DNA from: Corynebacterium sp. | Lineage (GTDB): Bacteria > Actinomycetota > Actinomycetes > Mycobacteriales > Mycobacteriaceae | Reading direction: 5' to 3' | DNA length: 64,000 nucleotides | Assembly: GCF_030152825.1 (NCBI RefSeq) | Contig: NZ_JASLIP010000035.1 | Coordinates: 1 to 64,000 of the forward strand | Part shown: positions 30,018 through 38,654 of the stretch, one piece after another | Layout: the number at the start of each line of letters is the position of its first letter | Position numbering within the stretch: the first letter of the stretch is position 1 | The notes under the pieces: generated by a model | Database searches by the model: none | Seen by the model: the letters and a program-made list of their open reading frames with translations, nothing else | Told to the model about the DNA's origin: nothing | Translations under genes and position numbers: made by a program

Positions 30018-30131
30018 TTAGAAGCCCAGTGCCTGGAGGAAGTTCGGCAGCAGGCCGATCAGGCTGGACAGAGCGCTGACCCAGTCAGCAACGTTGGCCA
30101 TGGTCTCAAAGAAAGTGGCTGCGTTCTCCAT
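30018..30131 (-). CDS. porA: PorA-like small cell-envelope porin
   Basis: This 37 aa ORF (begins MENAATFFETMANVADW, ends LPNFLQALGF) is too short for routine ORF calling. It has AGGAG 10 bases before the ATG. C. glutamicum PorA is likewise tiny, starts MEN, lacks a signal peptide and forms outer-membrane (mycomembrane) channels with PorH. Order groEL2, porH, porA, ppk2 is identical. The peptide is hydrophobic and amphipathic; Ser19, Ser22 and Ser23 are candidates for the O-mycoloylation known in corynebacterial porins. Sequence similarity is modest; the call rests on synteny, size and composition. Confidence 0.75.
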   Translation of the reverse strand: MENAATFFETMANVADWVSALSSLIGLLPNFLQALGF

Positions 30132-30196
30132 TATGAAAACTCCTAGAGTGTAGGTCCCCTCGCCCCTTGGCGAGTGGTGAAACTATTTTTAGAGGA

Positions 30197-30259
30197 CCCC
30201 GCCTGGCGGGGCATTAACTATCGCTCGAATCTAGCGATACGAGAGCTTAGTTAGCTCTC
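30197..30259 (-). other. Triple hairpin cluster between the two porin ORFs
   Basis: Three short stems lie in the 136-bp space between the porin ORFs: CCCCGCC/GGCGGGG (30197-30203/30205-30211), TATCGCT/AGCGATA (30219-30225/30233-30239) and GAGAGCT/AGCTCTC (30241-30247/30253-30259). They would form in a porH-porA transcript. They could attenuate, stabilise or separate the two messages; which of these is unknown. Confidence 0.55.
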
Positions 30260-30267
30260 AATAGGGC

Positions 30268-30378
30268 TTAGCTCTCCTCGGGGTTAGCCAGCTCGAAGAT
30301 CGGCTTCAGGACCTTCCAGATGTTGCTCCAGAAGGTGGCGAAGTCGTCCAGAACGGTGGTGATCATGTCGACGTTCAT
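30268..30378 (-). CDS. porH: PorH-like small cell-envelope porin
   Basis: This 36 aa ORF (begins MNVDMITTVLDDFATFW, ends ELANPEES) has GAGGAG 7 bases before the ATG. It is acidic and amphipathic, without a signal peptide, like PorH of C. glutamicum, and occupies the porH position next to groEL2. The last residue is Ser36; C. glutamicum PorH is mycoloylated on a serine at its extreme C-terminus. A TTGACA/CATAAT promoter lies upstream. Assignment of PorH versus PorA rests on gene order; both could belong to a single-component porin family. Confidence 0.7.
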   Translation of the reverse strand: MNVDMITTVLDDFATFWSNIWKVLKPIFELANPEES

Positions 30379-30460
30379 GTGAACTCCTCGAAAAGTGTGA
30401 CAGCCCCGCCACTTTCACGGGACCTACAGTGGATCAACGCTGAGTGCGTTACGGTCACCG

Positions 30461-30488
30461 ATTATGGCACAGGGAATACTTATGTCAA
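30461..30488 (-). promoter_or_regulatory. Strong promoter of the porH-porA region
   Basis: On the minus strand TTGACA (30483-30488) is followed after 16 bases by CATAAT (30461-30466), close to the sigma-A consensus. Transcription would start near 30454, giving a 5' UTR of about 75 nt before the porH ATG. A consensus promoter suits very abundant porin synthesis. Confidence 0.75.
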
Positions 30489-30514
30489 GAGAGGATAACA
30501 ACCTTCTGCCAATA

Positions 30515-30530
30515 TGTGAAAAGGGTCACA
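30515..30530. promoter_or_regulatory. Perfect GlxR/CRP-type binding site
   Basis: TGTGA-AAAGGG-TCACA matches TGTGANNNNNNTCACA, the consensus of the cAMP-responsive regulator GlxR of corynebacteria. Its centre lies about 68 bp upstream of the predicted porH start point, a position compatible with class I activation. Regulation is inferred. Confidence 0.75.
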
Positions 30531-30828
30531 TTCATAGGCATTCGCAGTTTGCCGAGTCGATCATAACCGCTGGTTAACCTGCAATTAACCTAAGGAAATC
30601 CCTCCCAGTTAAGGCCCGGGCCATGCAGATGAAAAGTAATTCCAATAAAAATTTAGGTTAAGCTTTCAACTTTCCTGAGTTTTCCTGAGCGCGGATGCTC
30701 GACACACCACGCGCTCAGCGAAGCACCTCTCGAACCAACGCAACGCGCCTCAGAACACCGCGCAGGGCGGCTCAGTCCCGCAATGCGAGGATCCTCCCGC
30801 CCGAGCTCCTCCCCCTGGAACGCGTAAA

Positions 30829-30869
30829 GGCCTGCTGCCGGAAATCACCAGGATTCCCAGCAGGAGGCC
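30829..30869 (-). terminator. Terminator hairpin of groEL2
   Basis: CCTGCTG (30831-30837) pairs with CAGCAGG (30858-30864), with GG/CC outside a small bulge and GGAA/TTCC inside. It lies about 75 bp after the groEL2 stop on the minus strand and runs into CCTTTACG. Confidence 0.5.
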
Positions 30870-30943
30870 CTTATTACCGCTCACCCCCGGCGACGAGGGG
30901 CGCAAGAAGCCCCAACAAAGCCCTAGGGATTCAGAAGCGGGGC

Positions 30944-32593
<1,650 letters not shown>

Positions 32594-32708
32594 TCAGATC
32601 CTCCGTTAGAGTTTGTGCGACACATGCGGGTCGAATCCAGCGCCCGCGACGGCACGGACGGGAGAGTGCCGCTCCACCCGTCCTCACTGAACTCGATCGT
32701 TCGTTCAT

Positions 32709-32735
32709 CTGGCACTCGACAAGTGCAAGTGCTAA
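32709..32735. promoter_or_regulatory. CIRCE element 2 (degenerate)
   Basis: CTGGCACTC-N9-AAGTGCTAA differs from the CIRCE consensus TTAGCACTC-N9-GAGTGCTAA at two positions in the left arm and one in the right. It lies proximal to groEL2, 122 bp before its start codon. HrcA binding is inferred. Confidence 0.75.
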
Positions 32736-32743
32736 CACCGTTT

Positions 32744-32770
32744 TTAGCACTCACACCCCTTGAGTGCAAT
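32744..32770. promoter_or_regulatory. CIRCE element 1
   Basis: TTAGCACTC-N9-GAGTGCAAT has a perfect left arm and two mismatches in the right arm. Together with the adjacent element it forms the double CIRCE typical of actinobacterial groEL genes. It ends only 36 bp before the start of the divergent M20 peptidase gene. Confidence 0.85.
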
Positions 32771-32806
32771 ATTCGCAACTTTGGGAAAAGCGTTACCCTG
32801 GACCCC

Positions 32807-34219
32807 ATGACAATTAACGCAATTCCTACCCCGAACGAGGCCCGCGCAGCCCTCGAGGCACAACTGCCCTTTATTAAGGACGCGCTGACCGAACTCATCG
32901 CTTTCCAGTCCATCCACTCCGTCCCTGAGCTCCAGGAGCACAACGACGGCGCCGCGGACTGGGTGGTCGGCCAGTTCCGCGAGGTCGGGGTTCCCGTCGA
33001 GGCCTACCCGACCTCCGACGGATCGAAGTCCGTCATCGGCCTTCGCCAGCCGGAGGACGGCTGCCCCACCGTCCTGCTGTACAGCCACTTCGACGTCCAG
33101 CCCGCCGGCAACGTCGACGCCTGGAGCTCCGACCCATGGACGCTGACCGAGCGCGACGGCCGCTGGTACGGCCGCGGCACCGCGGACTGCAAGGGCTCCG
33201 TGAGCATGCACCTGGGCACCCTGCGTGCCCTCAACGAGCTCGCCGAGCAGTACCCGGTGCTGAACAAGGTCGGCATCCGGGTTGTCGTGGAGGGATCCGA
33301 GGAGCGCGGCGGCTACGGCCTGGAGAACCTGCTGGCCGAGCGCCCGGAGCTCTTCGCCGCGGACGTGTTCCTCATCGCGGACTCCGGCAACGACTCCGTG
33401 GGCGTGCCAAGCCTCTGCACCGCCCTGCGTGGCTCCGCGGCGGTCACTGTCCGCCTGCAGACCCTGGAACAGCCGCTGCACTCCGGCCAGTTCGGCGGTG
33501 CCGCCCCGGATGCGACCGTGGAGCTGATCAAGCTGCTCAGCACCCTGCACGACGAGAAGGGCCTGGTCGCCGTCGAAGGCCTGGCGCCGAGCACCACCTG
33601 GGAGGGCGTGGGCCCGGACGAGGCCACCTTCCGCCGCGACGCCGGCGTGCTGGACGGCGTGGACGTCTACGGCGCCGATCAGGGCCTGAAGCCCAACGAC
33701 CTGACCGTCGCCCGCCCGGCGATCACCGTCACCGCAATCGACGCCCTGCCGGTCAAGGACGCGGTCAACGCCGTGCCGGCCGAGTCCGCGGCCGTGGTGA
33801 GCCTGCGCGTGCCGCCGGGAATGGACCCGAAGGAGTGCCAGGACCTGCTGGTCGCCCACCTGGAGAAGCACGCCCCGAACGCGAAGATGAGCATCGAGCG
33901 CGAGTCCCTGGCCGAGCCCTTCAGCGCTGACCTGACCGGTCCGGCCCTGCAGCGCCTGGCTGGCGCACTGGGTGACTCCTACGCCGCGGCCGCTGGCAAG
34001 GATCACATGAATATTGCGGAGGTCGCCTCCGGCGGCTCCATCCCGCTGACCAATAAGCTGCTTGCTACCCACCCGGGCGCGGAGCTGGCACTCTACGGCC
34101 TGGCCGAGCCGCAGGCCCGCATCCACTCCGCCGATGAATCCGTGGACCCAACCGAGATTAAGTCCGTCGGTGCCGCGCAGCTGCTCTTCCTGGCCCGCAC
34201 GGCCGCTGAGGTGAACTAG
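32807..34219 (+). CDS. M20-family dipeptidase/metallopeptidase
   Basis: This zinc-dependent dipeptidase of 470 aa has metal ligands in SHFDVQP (His94, Asp96), GRGTADCKGS and VEGSEERGG (Glu general base near 161), and a lid/dimerisation insert between. The start is placed at MTINAIPTPNE (32807), although the frame is open from 32615 through the CIRCE region. It is cytoplasmic (no signal). A carboxylesterase gene follows after 4 bp, so they form one transcript. The substrate is unknown; relatives cut dipeptides or carnosine-like compounds. Confidence 0.85.
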   Translation: MTINAIPTPNEARAALEAQLPFIKDALTELIAFQSIHSVPELQEHNDGAADWVVGQFREVGVPVEAYPTSDGSKSVIGLRQPEDGCPTVLLYSHFDVQPAGNVDAWSSDPWTLTERDGRWYGRGTADCKGSVSMHLGTLRALNELAEQYPVLNKVGIRVVVEGSEERGGYGLENLLAERPELFAADVFLIADSGNDSVGVPSLCTALRGSAAVTVRLQTLEQPLHSGQFGGAAPDATVELIKLLSTLHDEKGLVAVEGLAPSTTWEGVGPDEATFRRDAGVLDGVDVYGADQGLKPNDLTVARPAITVTAIDALPVKDAVNAVPAESAAVVSLRVPPGMDPKECQDLLVAHLEKHAPNAKMSIERESLAEPFSADLTGPALQRLAGALGDSYAAAAGKDHMNIAEVASGGSIPLTNKLLATHPGAELALYGLAEPQARIHSADESVDPTEIKSVGAAQLLFLARTAAEVN

Positions 34220-34223
34220 CGCG

Positions 34224-36131
34224 ATGGCGGAATCCGTAGCAGGCGGGGCGAAGAGGGAGCCCGCGAACACGGTCGGTGCAGGAAAGATGGGCGGCCCTGA
34301 AAAGAAGGAAAGTATCGGACAGGCGGGCGTGAGCCAGCGCCCCAGGCCCGGTGACTTCTGGACCGTCCAGACCACCACCGGCCGCATCAAGGGTCACGCG
34401 GAAACCGGCGCCGCGGCATTCCGTGGCATCCCCTATGCCCAGCCGCCCATCGGGCCCCACCGCTTCCGCCGGGCCGAACCCATCGATCCCTGGGAGGGAA
34501 CCTTCGAGGCCCGGGCGGACGGCGAGTACTGCTACCAGTTCCGCAACAAGGCCACCGGCTGGATCGGCTCCGAGGACTGCCTGTGGCTGAGCGTCGTCGT
34601 GCCGCGCGGCACGTCGCGGGGCAACAACACGACGAACGCGGACAGCGCCACGGAGGCGGACACCGTTACGGGCGCGGAACCTGCCACGGACGCGGGCAAC
34701 GCAACAGCCCCTATTAATAAGGAGCACGCGATCGACGCCACTGCGCGCCGACCCATCGCGGTGCACCTTCACGGCGGCAGCAACGTCCACGGCTCTGCGG
34801 CCGATCCGCAACGCTCCGGCGAGCACTTCGCCCAGGCCACGGACTCCATCTACGTGGGCGTGAACTATCGGCTCGGAATGTTCGGTCAGCTCTTCTTCGG
34901 AGAGGACTTCGACGACGAGCGCATCGACACCAACGCCGGGCTCTCCGACATCATCGAGGCCCTGAAGTGGATCCAGGCCAACGCCCGCGCCTTCGGCGGC
35001 GACCCGGAGCGCATCACCATCTTCGGCGAGTCCTCGGGCGGGGCGATGGTCACCGCGCTGATGACAAGCCCGGCCCTGGAGGGCGTGATCGCCGGCGCGA
35101 TCGCCCAATCCCCCGCGGGAGCCATGGTGCACACCCCGGAGAATGCCAAGTACTGGCGCGAGCAGGCCGTGGCGGAGCTCGCCCGGATCCGCGGGCTCGT
35201 CGAGAAGGACGAGGCTAAGACCAAACAAAAGGGCAAGGGCGCGGAAAAGGCAGAGGCCAAGTCCACAGGCGCGAGCGCCGACCCCTCCCCCGCAACCGGC
35301 GGCCTCAGCATCGATGACCTCTTCGGCGCCACCGCCACCGAGCTGGGCGAGATCACCGAGGCCCTCGTGGCCCACAACCTCCGCTACGCACCGGGGGTCT
35401 CCGGCCCCTTCGCCCCCATCGTCGACGGCGACGTGCTGCCCAAGCACCCGCTGGCCAAGGGCGCGCAGCGCGACCTGCCGCTGCTCGTGGGATATAACCG
35501 CGACGAGTACCGGCTCATGCGCTGGGAGTCGCTGCGCACCAAGCACCAGTGGTCGCGCACCGTCGCGCTCGCCGAGCACGTGAGCACGGACGTGGAGGAA
35601 CTCCTCCAGCACTACAAGGGTTTCCAGCGCCGCTCCGCCGTCGGTGAGTTCACCGGGCACGCGATCTTCGTGGCCCCGGCCTACCTCCTGGCCGAGCAGC
35701 ACCCGACGGGCAAGGTGTGGTTCTACCGGCTGGATATGACCACCCCCTCCCTGGAGCTCAGCGGCATGGGTGCGACCCACGCCCTCGACCTGCCGTTGCT
35801 GTTCCGCCGGGTGGACACCAGCCGAGGCAAGCTCGCCCTCGCGCTCGGCGGGGCGAAGCAGATGAACCGCACCAGCGAGGCCATGCTGGGGCGCTGGCGG
35901 AAGTTCCTCCACGACCTCGACCCGGGCTTCGAGCGTTACCGGGGTGATGCAGGCACCACGGGAGCCGCCACACAGAGCGCTACCGAGACGAACTCCACGC
36001 AAGAGGCCGACCCAGCCCGGCACATCCAGGTCTTCGACGGCAAGCGCTTCGATAGTGGCGAGGAGAACCAGCTCCTGGAACCCTCCCCACGATGGAAGGC
36101 CTGGGAGAAGCTGCATATCCCGCAGAGCTGA
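34224..36131 (+). CDS. Type-B carboxylesterase family protein
   Basis: This alpha/beta-hydrolase of 635 aa has the nucleophile Ser270 in GESSGG (268-273), an oxyanion-hole HGGS (183-186), the FRGIPYAQPP signature near 67, and the SEDCLWL disulfide-region motif. Two Lys/Glu/Ala/Thr-rich inserts (about 128-172 and 330-355) lack counterparts in typical esterases. No signal peptide is seen; the first 40 residues are Gly/Lys-rich. Coupled to the M20 peptidase by a 4-bp gap. Specificity is unknown. Confidence 0.85.
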   Translation: MAESVAGGAKREPANTVGAGKMGGPEKKESIGQAGVSQRPRPGDFWTVQTTTGRIKGHAETGAAAFRGIPYAQPPIGPHRFRRAEPIDPWEGTFEARADGEYCYQFRNKATGWIGSEDCLWLSVVVPRGTSRGNNTTNADSATEADTVTGAEPATDAGNATAPINKEHAIDATARRPIAVHLHGGSNVHGSAADPQRSGEHFAQATDSIYVGVNYRLGMFGQLFFGEDFDDERIDTNAGLSDIIEALKWIQANARAFGGDPERITIFGESSGGAMVTALMTSPALEGVIAGAIAQSPAGAMVHTPENAKYWREQAVAELARIRGLVEKDEAKTKQKGKGAEKAEAKSTGASADPSPATGGLSIDDLFGATATELGEITEALVAHNLRYAPGVSGPFAPIVDGDVLPKHPLAKGAQRDLPLLVGYNRDEYRLMRWESLRTKHQWSRTVALAEHVSTDVEELLQHYKGFQRRSAVGEFTGHAIFVAPAYLLAEQHPTGKVWFYRLDMTTPSLELSGMGATHALDLPLLFRRVDTSRGKLALALGGAKQMNRTSEAMLGRWRKFLHDLDPGFERYRGDAGTTGAATQSATETNSTQEADPARHIQVFDGKRFDSGEENQLLEPSPRWKAWEKLHIPQS

Positions 36132-36216
36132 GCGTCAGGCGTGAGGCTGGTGACGTCCTAAATAAGAGGAAGGACGGGGAACAGTGAATGCGGTCCGTGG
36201 GAACACACCCCGGGCT

Positions 36217-36237
36217 GCGTCTCACGTTATGAGACGC
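36217..36237 (+). terminator. Hairpin downstream of the esterase gene
   Basis: GCGTCTC (36217-36223) pairs with GAGACGC (36231-36237) around ACGTTAT. No U-tract follows. It lies 86 bp beyond the esterase stop and could instead be the 5' part of the next gene's leader. Confidence 0.4.
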
Positions 36238-36317
36238 TATATCCCACCTACTGCACCCCCATTTGGGCCTAAAAGCTGTTGAACAACTCGCGGGGGTGAA
36301 AAGAAAGGGATATATTC

Positions 36318-36377
36318 ATGCCCATGATCACAATTCCTCTTAAGCGAGTACCCAACCCGGGTGGAGGCGCGGACTGA
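36318..36377 (+). CDS. Putative 19-aa leader peptide
   Basis: ATG at 36318 opens a 19-codon ORF (M-P-M-I-T-I-P-L-K-R-V-P-N-P-G-G-G-A-D) with AAAGGG seven bases upstream, a good Shine-Dalgarno. It lies 130 bp before the LeuA-domain gene, and its codons 7-10 overlap the left half of a 10-bp long-range inverted repeat. Ile/Leu/Val/Thr codons make up a third of the first 11 positions. Translation is not proven; it could be chance. Confidence 0.45.
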   Translation: MPMITIPLKRVPNPGGGAD

Positions 36378-36484
36378 CCCCTCCACCACCGGGGTAACAA
36401 GCGCACACGCTTAAGAGTCGGTCCACGAACCGAACAACCGGCGCACAGGCACAGGCACAACTGCCAAGCGCCACCAGGACCGAC
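36337..36484 (+). promoter_or_regulatory. Structured mRNA leader of the LeuA-domain gene (LEU-element-like?)
   Basis: The 373-bp gap 36132-36504 holds a compact RNA-like fold. CTCTTAAGCG (36337-36346) pairs perfectly with CGCTTAAGAG (36408-36417), enclosing GGTGGAGG/CCTCCACC (36360-36367/36380-36387). Next to it GTCGGTCC (36417-36424) pairs with GGACCGAC (36477-36484), enclosing GGCGC/GCGCC and GGCA/TGCC. The second domain ends 6 bases before the GAGGAAG ribosome site. No U-tract is present, so translational control is more likely than termination. A conserved pseudoknot (LEU element) has been described upstream of actinobacterial leuA; kinship is a hypothesis. Confidence 0.6.
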
Positions 36485-36504
36485 CACAACGAGGAAGAGT
36501 GACC

Positions 36505-37104
36505 ATGGGCACCACACTGATTCGCTTTGCAAAGCCGGAGACCAGCAGCCGAGAGCACAAGAGCTACACCACCACCCCAGCGCTGCGCTCCAACTCCATC
36601 ACCTTCAACGCGCAAACTCAGACGCGCATCCAGAAGCGCCGCCAGCGCACCCGCACCTTCGCCGAGGACCCATTCCGCTCCCGTTTCGGGCAGCGACTGC
36701 CCAAGGCGATGCGCGGCGAGGCCCGCGGCATGGACTGGAAGACCTTCCGGCGCTCCTACTCCCCCAACGACATCCAGGTGGAGCAGCTGCGCTCCCAGCG
36801 GAAGTCCGCGGGCAAGCGCCTGTACGAGATCAGCATCCGCGGCCTGCGCGCTGACCAACAGGGCACCCGGGTGTCCATCACCGCGATGGGCGCATCCTCC
36901 GCGATGTCCGAGATCCTGGCTGATCACGACCTGGCCGTGGAGATCCTGATGTTCCACCAGTACGAAATTTTCGAAGCCACCGCGACCTTCATCTTCGCCA
37001 CTCATAACGGGAAGCGGACCTGGGCCGTGGGCTTCGGTGCGGACCGCGATACCTCGATCGCCAACGCACTGTGCTCCGCCGCAGCACTGCTGCACCGCCG
37101 CTAG
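36505..37104 (+). CDS. Stand-alone LeuA (2-isopropylmalate synthase) regulatory-domain protein
   Basis: This 199 aa protein has no catalytic TIM barrel. Residues about 73-199 align by eye with the C-terminal leucine-sensing dimer domain of LeuA: MDWKTFRRSYSPND, then GTRVSITAMGASSAM, and a terminal NGKRTWAVGFG...TSIANALCSAAALLHR, like the NGRxxWGVGxxxSITxAS block of LeuA. The first 70 residues are basic (QKRRQRTRT) and unlike LeuA. The ATG at 36505 has GAGGAAG at the right distance. A structured leader precedes it. Possible roles are a leucine-binding regulator or a partner of full-length LeuA. The family assignment is my reading, not a search result. Confidence 0.65.
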   Translation: MGTTLIRFAKPETSSREHKSYTTTPALRSNSITFNAQTQTRIQKRRQRTRTFAEDPFRSRFGQRLPKAMRGEARGMDWKTFRRSYSPNDIQVEQLRSQRKSAGKRLYEISIRGLRADQQGTRVSITAMGASSAMSEILADHDLAVEILMFHQYEIFEATATFIFATHNGKRTWAVGFGADRDTSIANALCSAAALLHRR

Positions 37105-37175
37105 GAAGCAGCGAAACCAACAAGGCCACGCGACGGCCGCACAACTCCAAAAACCCAGCGCCTCACCAGTGATTT

Positions 37176-37218
37176 CAGCGCCCGCGGTTGCCACTTTCGA
37201 TGGCAGCCACGGGCGCTG
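37176..37218. terminator. Bidirectional hairpin between the LeuA-domain gene and ybdK
   Basis: CAGCGCCCG (37176-37184) pairs with CGGGCGCTG (37210-37218). An inner TGCCA/TGGCA stem (37189-37193/37201-37205) and GG/CC pairs continue it. It sits between convergent genes. Confidence 0.75.
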
Positions 37219-37341
37219 TGCTGTGTGCGCTGGATCCGGGGCTGTGCGATGCGGGGCGCGGAGCCGGGTGCATGGCATGAGCGAGCGCCCGTGGCGGAGC
37301 AATAGCTCGGTGCCCCGGCGGCAGCTAATGGCAGCTGCGAA

Positions 37342-38553
37342 CTAGTCCCGGGCGGTCTCCTGCAGCGTGCGGGCCGTCAGCTCCACCGCCGCGCGCCACG
37401 CCCGCGGCTGGGTGAAGCCCTCCTCAGCGCCCGCATCCCCTCGGGTGCGCACCCCCGGCTCCAGCGCGGCACCGGCCGCGCGAGCTGCCGCGCGCTGGCG
37501 GGCATAATCCCCGCCCGTCTCGATCAGGCGCAGCACGTCCTGCAGCTCAGCCTTGCAGCCCAACTCCTCAGCCAGCGGGGAGAGCTCCTCCACCCACCGG
37601 CGCAGCTCGTCGGTGACCATCCGCTCCGTGGTCTCCCGATCGATGATGATCTCCGCATCCAGGCCATAGCGGGCGGCGCGCCACTTATTCTCCGCCACGT
37701 GCCACTGCTGCAGGCTCGGCAGCTCTTCGCCCGCGTCGTACATCCGCTCGAAGTACACGACCAGGCAGTGCAGGTACGCGCTGATGGCCGCGACCTCCCA
37801 GATCGCCATCGTGGAATCCGCAAAGCGAACCTCGATGGTGCCGTACTTGGACGGGCGGACGTCGAAATGCATGGAACCGGTGTGGTTAATCACGCCGGAA
37901 AAGTCCTGATCGCGGTTGAACTCCTCCCACTCATCCCAGGAGGTGAATTGATAAGGGATGCCCGCGGTCGGCAGCTGCTGATAGAGCAGGGTGCGGTTCG
38001 AGGCATAGCCAGTATCCAGCCCCTCCCACGCCGGGGAGGAGGCCGACATCGCCAGCACGTGTGGGTAGTGCGTCATCACCGCGTTGATGATCGGCCAGAC
38101 CTTCTCCTTCGAGCCCACGCCCACGTGCACGTGGATGCCCCAGATGATCATCTGCCGGCCCCAGTACTGGGTGCGCTTGATGATCTCCCGGTAGCTTCCC
38201 TTGTCGCTCATCTCCTGGTCGCCCCAGTTGGTGAACGGGTGCGTGCCCGCGGAGAAGAGCTCCACGCCGATGCGCTCCGCGCAGTCCAGCAGCTGCAGCA
38301 ACTGCTCGCGCAGGTCCTCTACGGCGGCAGGGATACCCTCGTGCACCCCCGTGACCATCTCCACGGTGTTGGCCATAAACTCGCGGGTCACGCGGTGGCC
38401 CGGGTAGACCTCGTCCATGACGGCGAGCAGCTCGCCAGCCCGGGGCACCAGGTCCAGGGTCTCCGGGTCGATGAGGGCAACCTCCCACTCGAGTCCAACG
38501 GTGGGTTCAGATCCGGGAAAGTCCATCGGCCCAATCATCCCTTCGCTCGGCAC
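37342..38553 (-). CDS. ybdK: YbdK-type carboxylate-amine ligase (glutamate-cysteine ligase family 2)
   Basis: This ATP-dependent ligase of 403 aa is related to gamma-glutamylcysteine synthetase. [17 protein letters not shown] at the N-terminus, [21 protein letters not shown] and [21 protein letters not shown] carry the metal/ATP and substrate residues of the family. The start is uncertain: the frame begins with GTG at 38553, with ATGs at 38538 (MIGPMDF) and 38526. Corynebacteria make mycothiol rather than glutathione, so the natural product is unclear; weak gamma-glutamylcysteine activity is the family guess. Confidence 0.85.
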   Translation of the reverse strand: MPSEGMIGPMDFPGSEPTVGLEWEVALIDPETLDLVPRAGELLAVMDEVYPGHRVTREFMANTVEMVTGVHEGIPAAVEDLREQLLQLLDCAERIGVELFSAGTHPFTNWGDQEMSDKGSYREIIKRTQYWGRQMIIWGIHVHVGVGSKEKVWPIINAVMTHYPHVLAMSASSPAWEGLDTGYASNRTLLYQQLPTAGIPYQFTSWDEWEEFNRDQDFSGVINHTGSMHFDVRPSKYGTIEVRFADSTMAIWEVAAISAYLHCLVVYFERMYDAGEELPSLQQWHVAENKWRAARYGLDAEIIIDRETTERMVTDELRRWVEELSPLAEELGCKAELQDVLRLIETGGDYARQRAAARAAGAALEPGVRTRGDAGAEEGFTQPRAWRAAVELTARTLQETARD

Positions 38554-38654
38554 AGCACGGCGGTCAGGGCCGGCGGCGCTGCGTGGTGCGACTATCGCGT
38601 GAAGCCGGGGTAAGGAACCCCGGCGCGTTCTATCCCCCTATCCTTGCAGATCAC

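Larger units (their letters stand above)
30379..30943. other. 565-bp porH-groEL2 intergenic region
   Basis: No convincing ORF was found on either strand, including any counterpart of the small gene (cg3010) annotated here in C. glutamicum. Reading towards porH, it holds the groEL2 terminator (30829-30869), a 9-bp inverted repeat CTGAGCGCG/CGCGCTCAG (30685-30718), an AT-rich block near 30580-30660, a GlxR/CRP-type site (30515-30530) and the porH promoter (30461-30488). Confidence 0.7.

Noticed and set aside
30640..30830. A possible small gene between groEL2 and porH, as annotated in C. glutamicum
   Set aside because: No ATG-initiated minus-strand ORF with a ribosome site was found; the available GTG/TTG starts run into stops within a few codons.
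34158..36116. 652-codon minus-strand frame opposite the carboxylesterase gene
   Set aside because: It is antisense to an ORF with clear catalytic motifs and shows no domain of its own.
36357..36373. T-box-like core (GGGTGGAGGCGCG, about 10 of 13 consensus bases) in the LeuA-domain leader
   Set aside because: No Stem I/specifier architecture was recognised upstream and the A-C-C of the core is not kept; the GGTGG is better explained as one arm of a local hairpin.
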